The notes beneath the pieces were generated by a model that saw nothing but the letters and a program-made list of their open reading frames with translations, was not told the origin of the DNA and did not search any database. From UBA6164 sp045107135 (GTDB taxonomy: Bacteria; Patescibacteriota; Gracilibacteria; BD1-5; UBA6164), in NCBI GenBank assembly GCA_045107135.1, contig JASFZI010000046.1, positions 1 to 45,010 on the forward strand: a DNA stretch of 45,010 nt, in the 5' to 3' direction. Below, piece after piece: positions 28,923 through 39,828 of the stretch (its first letter is position 1; each line of letters opens with the position of its first letter). Position numbers and translations under genes: made by a program.

Positions 28923-29486
28923 ATGACAGAAAGTAAGAAAAAAATCTTTCCGAAAATAAAGAAATGAATAAAAAAGTTTCTACTTCAGGAGGAAGTTTCT
29001 ATATCAAAAAAAGATGCATTATTAGTTTGAGCATGAGTAGTTATAGCATGAGCAATTATCTGAGAATGAGATGTTGATATAAATTGATTAATAGAAACAA
29101 CAGAAGCTTGAACTGATTGTAATGTAAATGATATATCAAGACTTTGATGACATTGTAGTGCATTATATAATGAAGCATCTATATGAAAACATAGTAGTCA
29201 TGGTTCACATGGTTCACATGGTTCACATGGTTCGCATGGTTCACATGGTTCACATTGATCGCATGGTTCACATGGTTCACATGGTTCACATGGTTCACAT
29301 GGTTCACATGGTTCACATGGATCGCATGGTTCACATGGTTCACATGGTTCACATGGTTCACATGGCTCGCATGGTTCACATGGATCGCATGGATCGCATG
29401 GTTCACATGGCTCGCATGGTTCACATGGTTCACATGGATCGCATGGTTCACATGGTTCACATGGTTCACATGGTAGTAGACGGTAA
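28923..29486 (+). CDS. hxsA: HxsA-like His-Xaa-Ser repeat protein (probable modification substrate)
   Basis: This 187-residue protein has a basic N-terminus (KKKIFPKIKKGIKKFLLQEE), a segment VSISKKDALLVGAGVVIAGA that looks like a membrane or leader helix, about 30 residues with two Cys, and then 32 contiguous His-x-Ser triplets: one HSS followed by 31 HGS, ending in RR. Systems of this kind combine HxsA with HxsB/C/D, so this is the likely target of the neighbouring radical SAM enzymes. One HGS glycine (29256-29258) is TGA, which gives direct in-gene proof of the code. The GC-rich repeat differs from the AT-rich surroundings because Gly, His and Ser codons are fixed. Confidence 0.85.
29190..29477 (+). 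repeat. 9-bp tandem repeat coding for 32 His-x-Ser triplets
   Basis: The unit is CAT-GGN-TCN. GGT is followed by TCA in all but one unit, while GGA, GGC and TGA are followed by TCG, so units come in two linked types that were amplified together. Confidence 0.9.
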
Positions 29487-29557
29487 TATATTAAAAAACA
29501 GAAATCTTAAAGATTATAATATCTTATGTTATTAATTTATTTTTTTATATTTTAGAT

Positions 29558-30220
29558 ATGAACAAAAAATATTTATTATTTACTATTTTATTTTTAATGA
29601 TATTGAATGTTATCTATTTTTATATCAGTAATACAGAGAGTTTAGAAGAATGAAATATTATAAACAAAGAAACTTTTTCAACAAGTACTTGAGAGTTAAA
29701 GGATAACAATCAAGAAGAAGTTATAAAAGAAAATTTAAAAAATTATAGAGAACTTTGAAATAATGAGGAATCTTTTTTCTTATTTTTGTGTAATAATAAT
29801 GAATATATTGAAAAATATTTTGATGAGAAATTTTGAAAGGATAAAGAACTTTTAAAATTTTTAAAATCTAGTAATGAATGTAGGTATTCCTTTCTTGACG
29901 CTATGTTAGATAAAACACTTTTAACTAATAAAAAGTTACATAGATTTTTGTATGATGAATGTAATATAAATGAAATAGAAACTGAACAAGAATGATATTT
30001 TTTATGATATTTTAGTCCTACATACCCAATAATGTTATCATATTATATTTGATTAGACAATATAGACAAAACTATATATTATTTAGAAAAATTTGCAACT
30101 ATACCTGAGGAGGATTTTATATATTATAATCGTTTAGAGATAGAATATTCTAAATTATTCAAAGATGTTTTAGAATGAAAACAATTTAATCCAGATATCT
30201 GTATTGATTATATAAAATAA
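29558..30220 (+). CDS. Membrane-anchored protein of unknown function in the HXS cluster
   Basis: This 220-residue protein begins with a single hydrophobic segment (YLLFTILFLMILNVIYFYI) and continues with a soluble region rich in Tyr, Phe, Glu and Asn. The soluble part contains four Cys (CNNNEY, NECRYS, DECNIN, DICIDY), which could chelate metal or form disulphides. No family recognised. It follows the repeat protein and precedes the radical SAM run by three bases, so it is likely anchored where the modified product is exported or displayed. Confidence 0.6.
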
Positions 30221-30223
30221 TAT

Positions 30224-31261
30224 ATGTATATTAAACAAAATAATTGTAAGTCATGTGATTTCAATTGATGGGATTGTAAGAATTGTTATGTTGATACATG
30301 ATTCAATACTGAAGATATTAAAAAACCAAATATATTATTCACAATTATGTTAACAAGGCAATGTAATTATAGGTGTGACTATTGCGCATTAACATTTAGT
30401 AATGATATAATTGATTACAATACTATAGATACATTTATTACTACCATTAAAAACAAATCAGATTTATTATGAAATATTAAAATTGAATTTTTTTGATGAG
30501 AACCATTGTTAGAATTTGATAAATTAAAATATATCGTAAATAAAATAAAAAATATTGATGGTATTTCTTTTTCTGTCGTTACAAATTGAGAGTTATTAGA
30601 CCAAAATAAATTAGATTTTTTAAATTTAAATAATTTTGAAATTGTTTTTTCTGTCACTTTGAAAACCCTAAAATTGTTAAATAATAAAATTGAATTTTTT
30701 AAAGAAAATAATCTAAATAATATTATTATTAATTTTATAGTTGAGCCATGAAAGGAGTTAAATATGTTTTTAATATTAAAATTGTTATTAAAAACATGAT
30801 TTAGGAAAATAACAATTTTGCCTGTTTATTACACTAAAATATGGTGAAAGAGATTAAAATATTTAGATTTATTATTAAAAAAAATTTCAAAATTACATTT
30901 TGATTTAAAAAAATCTAAATATAGTTTTGAAGTTTTTTACATAAGAACAAATAAAGAATTTGAATATAATATTAAAAAAAATGATTATGAATTTATTTTG
31001 GACTATAATGGAGTTGTATATGCCGATTATGAAACCGAACTATATTTATTAAATGATATAATACCAAATAATATTTTTTCATATTCAGATATATATATGT
31101 GAAATATTCTTGATAAAGATTTTTCATTAATTGATATTTTAATTAAAAGGTGAGAATTTAATACTATAAAGTATATCAATAAAATAATTAATTTTTTGGA
31201 TATAGGAGATGATTTAAGTTGATTGTGAAAAATTATGAAAAAAAATAATGTAAATTTATAA
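30224..31261 (+). CDS. Radical SAM protein with N-terminal Cys knot (paralogue of 32059-33075)
   Basis: This 345-residue enzyme has the radical SAM motif at Cys47/51/54 (CNYRCDYCAL) and GGEPLL. An extra cluster-type motif, C-x2-C-x6-C-x2-C at Cys8/11/18/21 (CKSCDFNGWDCKNC), stands before the barrel, which is the reverse of the usual C-terminal SPASM placement. The second half has no SPASM cysteines. It is closely related to the gene two positions downstream, so the pair comes from duplication. Reaction unknown; peptide modification is the best guess from context. Confidence 0.85.
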
Positions 31262-31263
31262 TT

Positions 31264-32052
31264 ATGAAAAATAGTGAAATAAATAATTTTTTAATTAATT
31301 TAAAAAATGATACAGTTTTTGATTTATTTATAAATAAAGCTTCATTTTTATTATTCTTGCATTGATACAAAACAATTACTCTAGAATATATAAATATTCA
31401 ATATTATTATCAAGTTAAATCTTTTTTTAATAATTATAATCACTTATTTTCTTACAAAATTTCTAAATTAGATAATAAAGAATTCATTATTATTTTTTCA
31501 AAAGATGTTGATCTACTATCAGAGTTTAAAAAGATATTTGATGAATATTTAAATTGAAAAAACGAAAATATTTTAGAAATTTGAAATTTATTATGATTCC
31601 CAGGCTGTTGTGTAGAATCTTTTTATAATTTTTTTAAAAATTATACATTTAATGAGATTCCTGATTATATGTATAATTATTTTAAAGTTATTCTTGGTAA
31701 TAGTAATATTATAGATAAAAGATTAGACATTTTTAGTAACAGATTAATTACTCATACCCCTTGTTCTTTCTCTTGTCAAAAATCACTTAATACATATAAT
31801 TTATCTGTAAAAATATTAAATTTATATTGATTTGTTGATTTAATTTTAGATATTTGAACAAACTATATATTCTTTAAAAATAATAATTATATAAAAATTG
31901 ATAATAATTTATTAAATAAATCTTATTGAGTCTATTATTGAAAAAATAAATATTCTGATATCTTTTTTAGAAAAATAATTCATAAAATTGATAAAAAAGA
32001 AATCTTAAATTATGAAAATATACCAAATACTTTATATATTAAATTTCATTAG
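31264..32052 (+). CDS. DUF483-like protein with paired Cys motifs
   Basis: This 262-residue protein carries LLGFPGCCVESF (Cys115, Cys116) and, about 50 residues later, THTPCSFSCQKSL (Cys167, Cys171). The arrangement G-F/Y-P-x-C-C-x-x-x-F followed by H-x-P-C-S-x-x-C is that of DUF483, a family best known from archaea and often found near radical SAM proteins; the function is unknown. The cysteines could hold a metal cluster. It lies between the two paralogous radical SAM genes with 2-6 base gaps. Confidence 0.6.
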
Positions 32053-32058
32053 ATAATT

Positions 32059-33075
32059 ATGACTGAAGAATGTGATAACTGTAAATACAAAAATTGGGAT
32101 TGTAAAAATTGTTTTATAGATGCCAAAGAAGGAGATAATATTAATGTTGTTTTTTTTCTTATAATGACTAGACAATGTAATTTCAGATGTAATTATTGTG
32201 CAATAGATTTTTCTGATGATATTTTATGATATGATGTAATAGATAATTTTATAAATTTTTTAAAAAATAATAGAAATAAAATTAATGAATTAAGGCTTGA
32301 ATTTTTTTGATGAGAACCATTATTAGAGTATGAAAAAATAAAATACATTGTAGAACATACAAGGCAACTCGATATATCAAATTATTTAATAGTAACAAAT
32401 TGATCTTTATTAACAAAGGAAAAAATAAATTTTTTGATTAACAATAAAATTCAAATAATATTCTCTGTAGCACTACATTCAAAGGAGATTCTCAATAATG
32501 TAGAGTTATTCAAAGATATAAAATTAAATAATTTTTTAATTAATTTTATTATTGAACCTGGAAAGGAAATTTTAATGTATGATATTTTTAAAAAACTTTT
32601 AAAGATATGATTCAGAAAATTTTCTCTGATTCCTATTAGATATACACAAAAATGGTCAGAATCAAATTTAATTAATTTAGATTATTTGTTAAAAAAAATA
32701 AAAAAAATAAATGATATATTTTTAATAAATAATATTCATCTAGATTTATTTACTTGAAAAAATAATGATGATATGGAAAAGTGAATTTGAAAAAATGATT
32801 TTGAAATATTATTAGATTTTAACTGAAAATTATATGCAGACTATGAAGTTGAACTGTATATATTAAGAGATTTAGTTCCCAAAGAAATTTTTAATATAGA
32901 TAGTACTATTATCTGAAATATTATGGATAGTGACATTAATTTTAGGAATATATTAAAAAATAGGAATAAAATCAAGCCGAATTATCATATAAATAATATC
33001 TGAAAATATTTAGATATAGAAAATAGTGATATTTGATTGGGGCAAGTAATGAGGAAGTATAATATTAATTTATAG
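32059..33075 (+). CDS. Radical SAM protein with N-terminal Cys knot (paralogue of 30224-31261)
   Basis: This 338-residue protein has the same plan as its paralogue: C-x2-C-x6-C-x2-C at Cys5/8/15/18 (CDNCKYKNWDCKNC), radical SAM Cys40/44/47 (CNFRCNYCAI), FFGGEPLL and a C-terminal part ending in a similar GLGQVMRKYNINL. Shared blocks such as INFIIEPGKE (INFIVEPGKE in the paralogue) show recent common descent. Two copies held apart by the DUF483-like gene suggest either duplicated steps or a heterodimer. The overall N-terminal cluster motif is more compact than typical SPASM. Confidence 0.85.
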
Positions 33076-33078
33076 TGT

Positions 33079-34038
33079 ATGAAATTTTCAATTGGATATA
33101 ATGAAAAAAAAGGGTTTTTTGATTTATTAATAAAAAATAAAGAAAAAATATGTTCTGTATATTTTGCTTTACCTATAAAATTTTGAAGTTCTTGAAGACC
33201 GTCTAGGCAAGATACAGACTATGTAAATAAAATAAATAAATTAGTTATTTTATGTGATAAATTATGAATTAGAACTATTTTATTATTGAATTCAACTATT
33301 GATTGAAAAAAAATGTTTTCAGAAGATCACTTATCAAAATTATTTTGATATATAGAATGATTAATTTCAATAGGACTAAATGCTGTGAGTATAACAAACT
33401 TACTTTATGTTAAAATACTAAAAAATAAATTCCCTTGATTAATTTTTTATTCGTCAGTAAATACAAGATTAAAAAATGTAGAACAAGCCATATTTTTTAA
33501 AAAATTATGAATCAATATTTTAACTATAGATAGAGATATTAATAGAGATTTATTATTAATTAAAAATATTAAGAAAATTTCTGGTTTAGAAATACAATTA
33601 ATGTTAAATGAACCATGTTTTAGAAATTGTCCATTTAGATCAGCTCATTTTGAAGCTGTCTGAAACAATAATGAACAAATATTTTGACAAGAATTTGAAG
33701 ATTTTACATGTTATCCAATGATAAAAGAAAATAATAGATTATTTTTCAGGATACCATTTGTTAGACCGGAGGATTTAAAATATTACAATTGATTAATTGA
33801 TCATTATAAACTTGTTTCTCGAGATGCTTCTAACGAAAAAATAGAGTTTATGTTAAATAAATACTCTAACTGATACCATAACTGAAATTTATTAGAATTA
33901 TTTGACTTGGAACCTCAACAATATTTATCTAGTTTGTATATTGATAATAATAAACTTTCTAATTTAAATTTTTTTGAGAGAATACAGAAATGTCCTTGAA
34001 ATTGTGATATTTGTACCAAATGTGATGTATATTTTTAA
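33079..34038 (+). CDS. Peptidase U32-like / TrhP-UbiU-like iron-sulfur protein
   Basis: This 319-residue protein resembles the U32 family (which includes TrhP, RlhA and UbiU/UbiV, proteins that bind Fe-S clusters and act with hydroxylation). The best sign is LMLNEPCFRNCPFRSAH (Cys180, Cys184) with the downstream Cys in FTCYPM, then a C-terminal CPGNCDICTKC. N-terminal strands with VSITNLLYVKIL and a FYSSVNTRLKNVEQA segment fit a TIM-like barrel. It follows a radical SAM gene by three bases. It may add oxygen or handle a modified product; this is inferred from the family. Confidence 0.6.
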
Positions 34039-34047
34039 AAACATCTT

Positions 34048-35685
34048 ATGATAAGTTCATTAAAAGAAAAAAAAGAAATTATAGATTTATATTATAATAA
34101 TAGAAGATTAAATATTGATATATTTTCTGATACATACAGGTGATGAATGGATGATAATCTTTTTATTCCTTTTTCTTTTTTTGATATAAAAAAAGAGTGG
34201 ATAAACCACTTAAATGAAGAACAAAAACCAATTATTGATTTTTATATTCATATTCCATTTTGTTTATCAATTTGTAAATTTTGTGATTATTATAAAGAAG
34301 TACCTAATAAAGAAAGTATATGAAATTATTTGGAATATTTATATAATTATTTAAATGAATATAAGGAGATTTTTAAATGATATACATTTAGATGATTATA
34401 TATATGATGATGAACTCCTTCTATGTTGTCTTTAAAACAAATTGATGATTTATTATTATATATATTCGAAAATTTTAAATTTTCAGAAAATTGAGAAAAA
34501 ACATTTGAAGTAAATCCTATTAATATCAATAATGCAAAAATGAAAATTATTGCAAAATATTGAATAAATAGGATTAGTATGTGAGTTCAATCATTAGATC
34601 CAGATGTTTTAAAAAAAGCAAATAGAGATTATCAGTGAGAAAAAGTTGTTTCAAATGCAATTAATATAATAAAGAAACATGGAATTAATGATATAAGTTT
34701 GGATGTTGTGATGTGATTAAAAGAAGATAATTTAGTTAATATTATACTTACATTAAGAAAAATATATTCATTTAATCCATCTAATATTATATTATATTGG
34801 TTATTACCAACAGATACATATTTAGATGAACATTTTAAATGAAATTTAGAATTATTTTATGATGAATCATTTAAGAAAATAGAACTTTATCATAAATATT
34901 TAAGTAAAAATATTGATAAAATATGAAAATTTGATGAGATAAAAATAGATAAAAATAATTGATACAGATGGGACTTAACTATCAAAAAATTTGACATAGA
35001 AAAATATGATGATTTTTCTTCAGCATCTTTATTTTGAGTATGAGCATCTGCTAGATCTCATATTTTTTGAAAAATATATTATGAAACTATTTCAGATCTT
35101 AATTTAAAATACAATACTAATTTTGATGTTAAATCTTTTTGAAAAAACATAGATATAAAGGATGAGATATCATTGTATTCTATTATTAATATAATGAATA
35201 CGTGAATTATAAAATTACCTGATTTTAAAAATATATTTGCTTTAGATTTTGAAGAGATATATGAAAAGGAGTTAGATTATTTTTACAAAAAAAATAAAGC
35301 AGAAAAAATTTCTAATAAAGAAATTAAATTTTATCTTCATTATAAGGAAAAAAATTACTATGCCTTATTCTTTCTATTTAATGAGAAATTGTATGATAAA
35401 AAATATATATTTAATAATAAAAATAAAATTTATTTAAAATTCAAGAATTGATTAGAATTATCAATTTTATTTAAGATAGAAAATAGTAAAATATCTTACA
35501 TATTGAACAATCATAATTCATTTACTATTGATAATTTATTTTACTATTATAAAATATGTAAAAATCTTGATAAGATAATCATTTCTTTATCAATTGATAA
35601 TAATGATTTATTATATATAATAAAAAAAATAATTTATATATTATGAACCAAGTATAAAAATAATTTAAAAATTATATGAATATAG
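34048..35685 (+). CDS. HemW/HemN-like radical SAM protein
   Basis: This 545-residue protein has the HemN/HemW-type motif FYIHIPFCLSICKFCDYY (Cys72/76/79) and GGGTPSML, then NRISMGVQSLDP and the Asp-rich DISLDVVMGL blocks, all as in coproporphyrinogen oxidase-like enzymes. These enzymes often use a second SAM or bind haem; HemW lacks oxidase activity. The final ~170 residues (after KNIFALDF) are an extension not usual for HemW. There are no haem genes nearby, so a methyltransferase- or peptide-modifying relative is more likely than haem synthesis. It overlaps the next gene by 10 bp. Confidence 0.82.
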
Positions 35686-36296
35686 AAAATAATGAGAATC
35701 ACATAATTTTATGGAATAAGTATTATATAAAGAATAAAATAAGTATATCATGGTGATATAAGGAAATAGATTCTCATATTGTAGATTTTTTAAATTTTTA
35801 TACTTTTGAAAACTGAAATAATATTTTAGATGTAGGTTGTTGATATTGAAAAAATGCCATATATTTATTAAGTAATAATTTTATTTATTATTGAATTGAT
35901 ATAGCAAACGAACCTATCTCATATGCAAAAAGTAATTATCCAAAATGAAATTTTTATCTAAAAGACATACTTACTCTAGAAACAAATTTTATATTTGACA
36001 CAATTATAGATGCTTGATGTTTACATGTAAACAAACCAGAAAATTGGAATAAAATTTTAAATAAATACAATAGATTACTAGAAAAATGATGAAGAGTATT
36101 TATAAGGATTTTTAAATCTGATAATTGAAGTAATAATCCTTTATTTATTATTGATTGAGTTCTGCCTGTACGGTGAAATACAAAAGAAAAACTAACTCAA
36201 ATAATTGAAAAACATTTTTATATAGATAAAATTATTTTTGATAAAGATTATTATAAGGAGGATGAAATTTTTTATTTTTATTTAATAAAAAAATAG
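35676..36296 (+). CDS. Class I SAM-dependent methyltransferase
   Basis: This 206-residue protein has the Rossmann SAM-binding loop NILDVGCGYGKNAIYLL at about residues 48-64 and a second strand YYGIDIANEPISYA; motif IV appears as FDTIIDAGCLHVNK. Nearly all loop glycines are TGA. The length is typical for a stand-alone methyltransferase. The start ATG lies in the last codons of the HemW-like gene (10-bp overlap), and the stop abuts the GTG of the next radical SAM gene, so the three are translationally linked. Target unknown, most likely the repeat peptide or a partner. Confidence 0.85.
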
Positions 36297-37664
36297 GTGA
36301 TTACAAAAATTTTTTATTCATTAGTTTTGTTTCCAAGTATCAGATATGAAGAAAAACTTTCTTCATATCTTTTAGAAGATATAATAGAATTATTATTATG
36401 AGAATTTTTATTAATTTTTTTTGATGGAAAAAATAAAGAAAAAATTTATTTTAAACATATTGATTTTTTAGCTAGTTCAAATAATTTTACTACAAAAAAT
36501 TGGCAAATATCATGAAGTAATGAATTGCTTTCAAATTTAATATATAATATTATATTAAAATCTGATACTAAAGATTTTATTTTTTTTAAAGAGAAATCTT
36601 TTTATGATAAAATTCCATTTTGAACAGTTTTAAATATTACGAGTAAATGTAACTTATTTTGTGATTATTGTTTCAATGATTATGATTATCCTCTAGATAC
36701 TAGAAATAAAAGAAAAACTTTATGATTAGATGATTTTAAAATGATAATTGATGAATTATATCTTTCATGAACTAGAGATATAATATTAACATGATGAGAA
36801 CCTTTTTCTTGTAGTTTCTTATGGGAATTATTAGATTTTATAAAAGAAAAAAACATCTTTATTAGGATAAATACAAATTGAACTTTATTATCTGACAATA
36901 TATTAAAAAAAATAAATGACAATTATTCTATTAGTTTAATGGTTTCAATGCATGAATTTAATAATAAAGATTATTTTGAATTAAACAAAAAATGAGCTTT
37001 GAATATTTATGGAATTGATTGATTAAAAAAATGGGAAACGAAATATGAAGACAAAATATTTCAATTAAAAAAAATAATAAATCATAAAAATATTCAATTA
37101 GATTTTTTAACTATATTAACACCCAAAAATATTCTATATTTAGAAAAAATTTATTATTATATTTTAAGTAACTTTAAAATATATGATTGGCATTTTTTTA
37201 GATTATTTTCTACTTGAACAACTAAGTGAATAAGTAAGGAAATGATTACTCTAGCTATACATAAAATTTATAAATTAAATAGATTATATAATAAAAATTT
37301 TAAAATTGTTGACTCTGTTCCATTTTGTGTGACTAAAAATATAAAAATTGCAAGTATGGTAATTGATTGAGAATTATCATCAAATCATAATGTTAAAACT
37401 ATTATTACAGCTGATTGAAATGTACAAATAATGTCAGCATTTGATTCTAATTTAGGAAATATTTTTGATAAATGAATAAAGGCAATTTGGGAGGGTGAGT
37501 TTGTCCAAAAAAAATTAAGTAATGGATTTTTACCAGATGAATGTTTTGATTGTGAATATAAAAATGAATGTATGTGATGAAGTAGAATGGATGCAAATAT
37601 TTACAATTGAGATTATTGATCACTCGACCCACTTTGTAATATTAATAATAAAAAAGTAGTATAA
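36297..37664 (+). CDS. Radical SAM protein with SPASM-type C-terminus
   Basis: This 455-residue protein starts at GTG immediately after the previous stop. A ~110-residue N-terminal region (perhaps a peptide-binding domain, PqqD-like in position) precedes the radical SAM motif Cys118/122/125 (CNLFCDYCFN) and TGGEPFS. The C-terminus has DECFDCEYKNECMGG and a later Cys (PLCN), a SPASM/twitch pattern (C-x2-C-x5-C). This is the layout of peptide-maturing radical SAM enzymes such as those of sactipeptides. It may be a counterpart of HxsC, but I cannot show that. Confidence 0.82.
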
Positions 37665-38953
37665 TGAAAAATAATGAATTTATTAATAAAGTAAAACTAA
37701 CTTGAAATCCTTTTTTTATTAAGGATATTTTAGTAATGTATTTAAAAAAAGAATTATTTTTCAATAAAAAATTAAAAAATGTAAATTTTTTATGAATTAA
37801 GGAGGAGCCCAAAGAAAATATAAATGCTATTATTGATATTATTAGTAAAGATGATGATATTTTTATAGATAACAATAGTAAGGATATTTATTATAAAACT
37901 AGATCAATTTGATGTTCTTATTGTACGATGGGGAAATGAGTAACTATAGTTTTAAGTTATAAATGTCATAGGGATTGTTTCTTTTGTTACGAAGAGACTC
38001 CATTAAAACCTAAAATTCATATAGATCCATATGCTAAAAATGATATGGATAATATTTATAAAATAATAGACACATGATTTTCAAACACTAGTAATAAAAC
38101 TTTTGCTATTACTTGATGAGAGCCATTTTTGTTTACTGATAAGGTTTATGAAGTTTTAGAATATGTAAACAATAAATACCCAGATAAACATACTAGAATT
38201 TATACAACTGGAGATATAATGAACGAAGATAAATTAATTAAATTAAAGAAATTAAAACTTAATGAAATTAGATACAGTATTAAGCCATGAGAAAAACCAA
38301 AATTAGAAATTTATGCTCTTACTAAAAAATATATACCTACAGTTATTATTGAAATGCCTGTTTTTCCAAAAACAAAAAAATATATGATAGATATACTAAC
38401 GGAAATCAATGAAGATTGAAATATTGATTGAATTAATTTAAATGAATTAACTTTTAATAATTTAAATTATGAAAAATATAAAGAAAAAGGATATAAATTA
38501 GATTTACCAATAAATAAATTCGATATCTATCATAGGTATTATGATGTTCCAAAAATTGAGATATGAGTATATGGCAGTAAAATATTATGCTTAGAATTAA
38601 TTAATTATTTTTCAAAAACAGATTCTAATTTTTTTATGCATTATTGTGATTTAGATACTGTATCTACACATCATTACCTGTATAAAAAAGCACATGCAGA
38701 ATCTATAAAAAGAGATTATTCAAAGATTACTAATTATTGATTACATAAAATACTTAGAATATATTCTAAACTTGATAAGGTATTAGATATTTTAGTTAAA
38801 AACAATTTAGATAATTATTTTAATAACTGAAATTTTATTGAAACAAATGTTTCTTATTTAGATTTATTTGAAAACAAAGGGTTTATTATTATTATTGTTT
38901 ATAAAAATTTTGATTATAAATATGATATTGATTTTAAAATTATAAATATGTAA
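37664..38953 (+). CDS. Radical SAM protein with CHRDCFFCYE motif
   Basis: This 429-residue protein overlaps the previous stop by one base (TAATG). It has an early GCSYCTMGKG pair of Cys and then the radical SAM motif Cys101/105/108 (CHRDCFFCYE) with TGGEPFLF. No C-terminal Cys-rich domain is seen; instead there is a charged domain of about 150 residues without known motif. The C-terminus (FIIIIVYKNFDYKYDID) looks like a beta-structure. Function is unknown and inferred only from its place in the run. Confidence 0.78.
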
Positions 38954-38956
38954 CCT

Positions 38957-39778
38957 ATGGACTTAAGAATTGTGAATATTTGTAATAACAATTGTTTATA
39001 TTGCTTAGAACAGTCTTATAGAACAAAAGAATATTTTATAGAAAAAAATTTTATAATAAATATATTAAAAACAAGTTGTATTGATGAAATAATAACTTTT
39101 TATTGAGGTAACCCTTTATTGCACCCTAATTTAATAGAATTGATTAAGGAGGCTAAAAATAATGGATTTAAATATATAAGCTTATTATCAAATACTTACT
39201 CTTTAAATAAAATTATCTTAGATGAAATGAAAAATATTTGATTGAATTCTTTTTGATTTTATTTTAATTCTTTTAATAAAAAAAATCATGAATTAGTAAA
39301 TTGAAAATGAATTACTTATGAACTTTTAATAAAAAATATTTTTCTATTAAAAGAATCATGATTAATATTAAAAGCTATTATCCACATAAATAATATTAAT
39401 ATTGGTACCATTGCCAGAGATATATTAATATTAAGTAGTAAATATTGAATAAAGAATTTTGAATTTATTAATTATTTCCCTTTTGATAGACCTTACGAAA
39501 ATAAGGACATTTTAGATTATTCAATTTTAGAAAATGAAAAACAAATAAGTTTATTATTTAAGGTAATTAAAAACTTGAATTTAAAAGTAAAATTTGTAAA
39601 ATTTCCAAAAGATTTTTTTTGAAAATTTATAGAATTTTATGATTTTAAAGAGTGAATATTAAAACAAATATGAGAAGAAGATATTATAAGGTTTTCTTGA
39701 AAAAAAACACCTTTTTGTTTTGAAGAAAAAAGATGTATTAGTTGTTTTATAAGAGATGATTGTAAATTCTATCTGTAA
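38957..39778 (+). CDS. Compact radical SAM protein
   Basis: At 273 residues this is the smallest of the group. The radical SAM motif is at the very N-terminus (Cys9/13/16, CNNNCLYCLE), and the GGEP position is degenerate (FYGGNPLLHP). The end is Cys-rich: CFEEKRCISCFIRDDC, again the C-x2-C-x5-C pattern seen in several neighbours. It follows the previous stop by three bases. Small size suggests a single-domain enzyme with one auxiliary cluster. Confidence 0.78.
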
Positions 39779-39828
39779 AAAATATAGCGAATAAATACTA
39801 GTATTAATAGTAACAGCAAATAATTATT

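Noticed and set aside
29190..29477. CRISPR array
   Set aside because: The repeat has a 9-bp period with no spacers and codes for a protein; no cas genes are near.
29128..29535. Long frames on both strands over the repeat, coding for Met-Val-His, Asn-His-Val or Trp-Phe-Thr repeats
   Set aside because: They are shadows of the 9-bp CAT-GGN-TCN repeat; only the frame with leader, TM-like segment and HGS units has sensible flanks.
36297..37664. Naming this gene hxsC
   Set aside because: The layout would fit, but no HxsC-specific feature can be pointed out by eye, and other radical SAM genes in the run are equal candidates.
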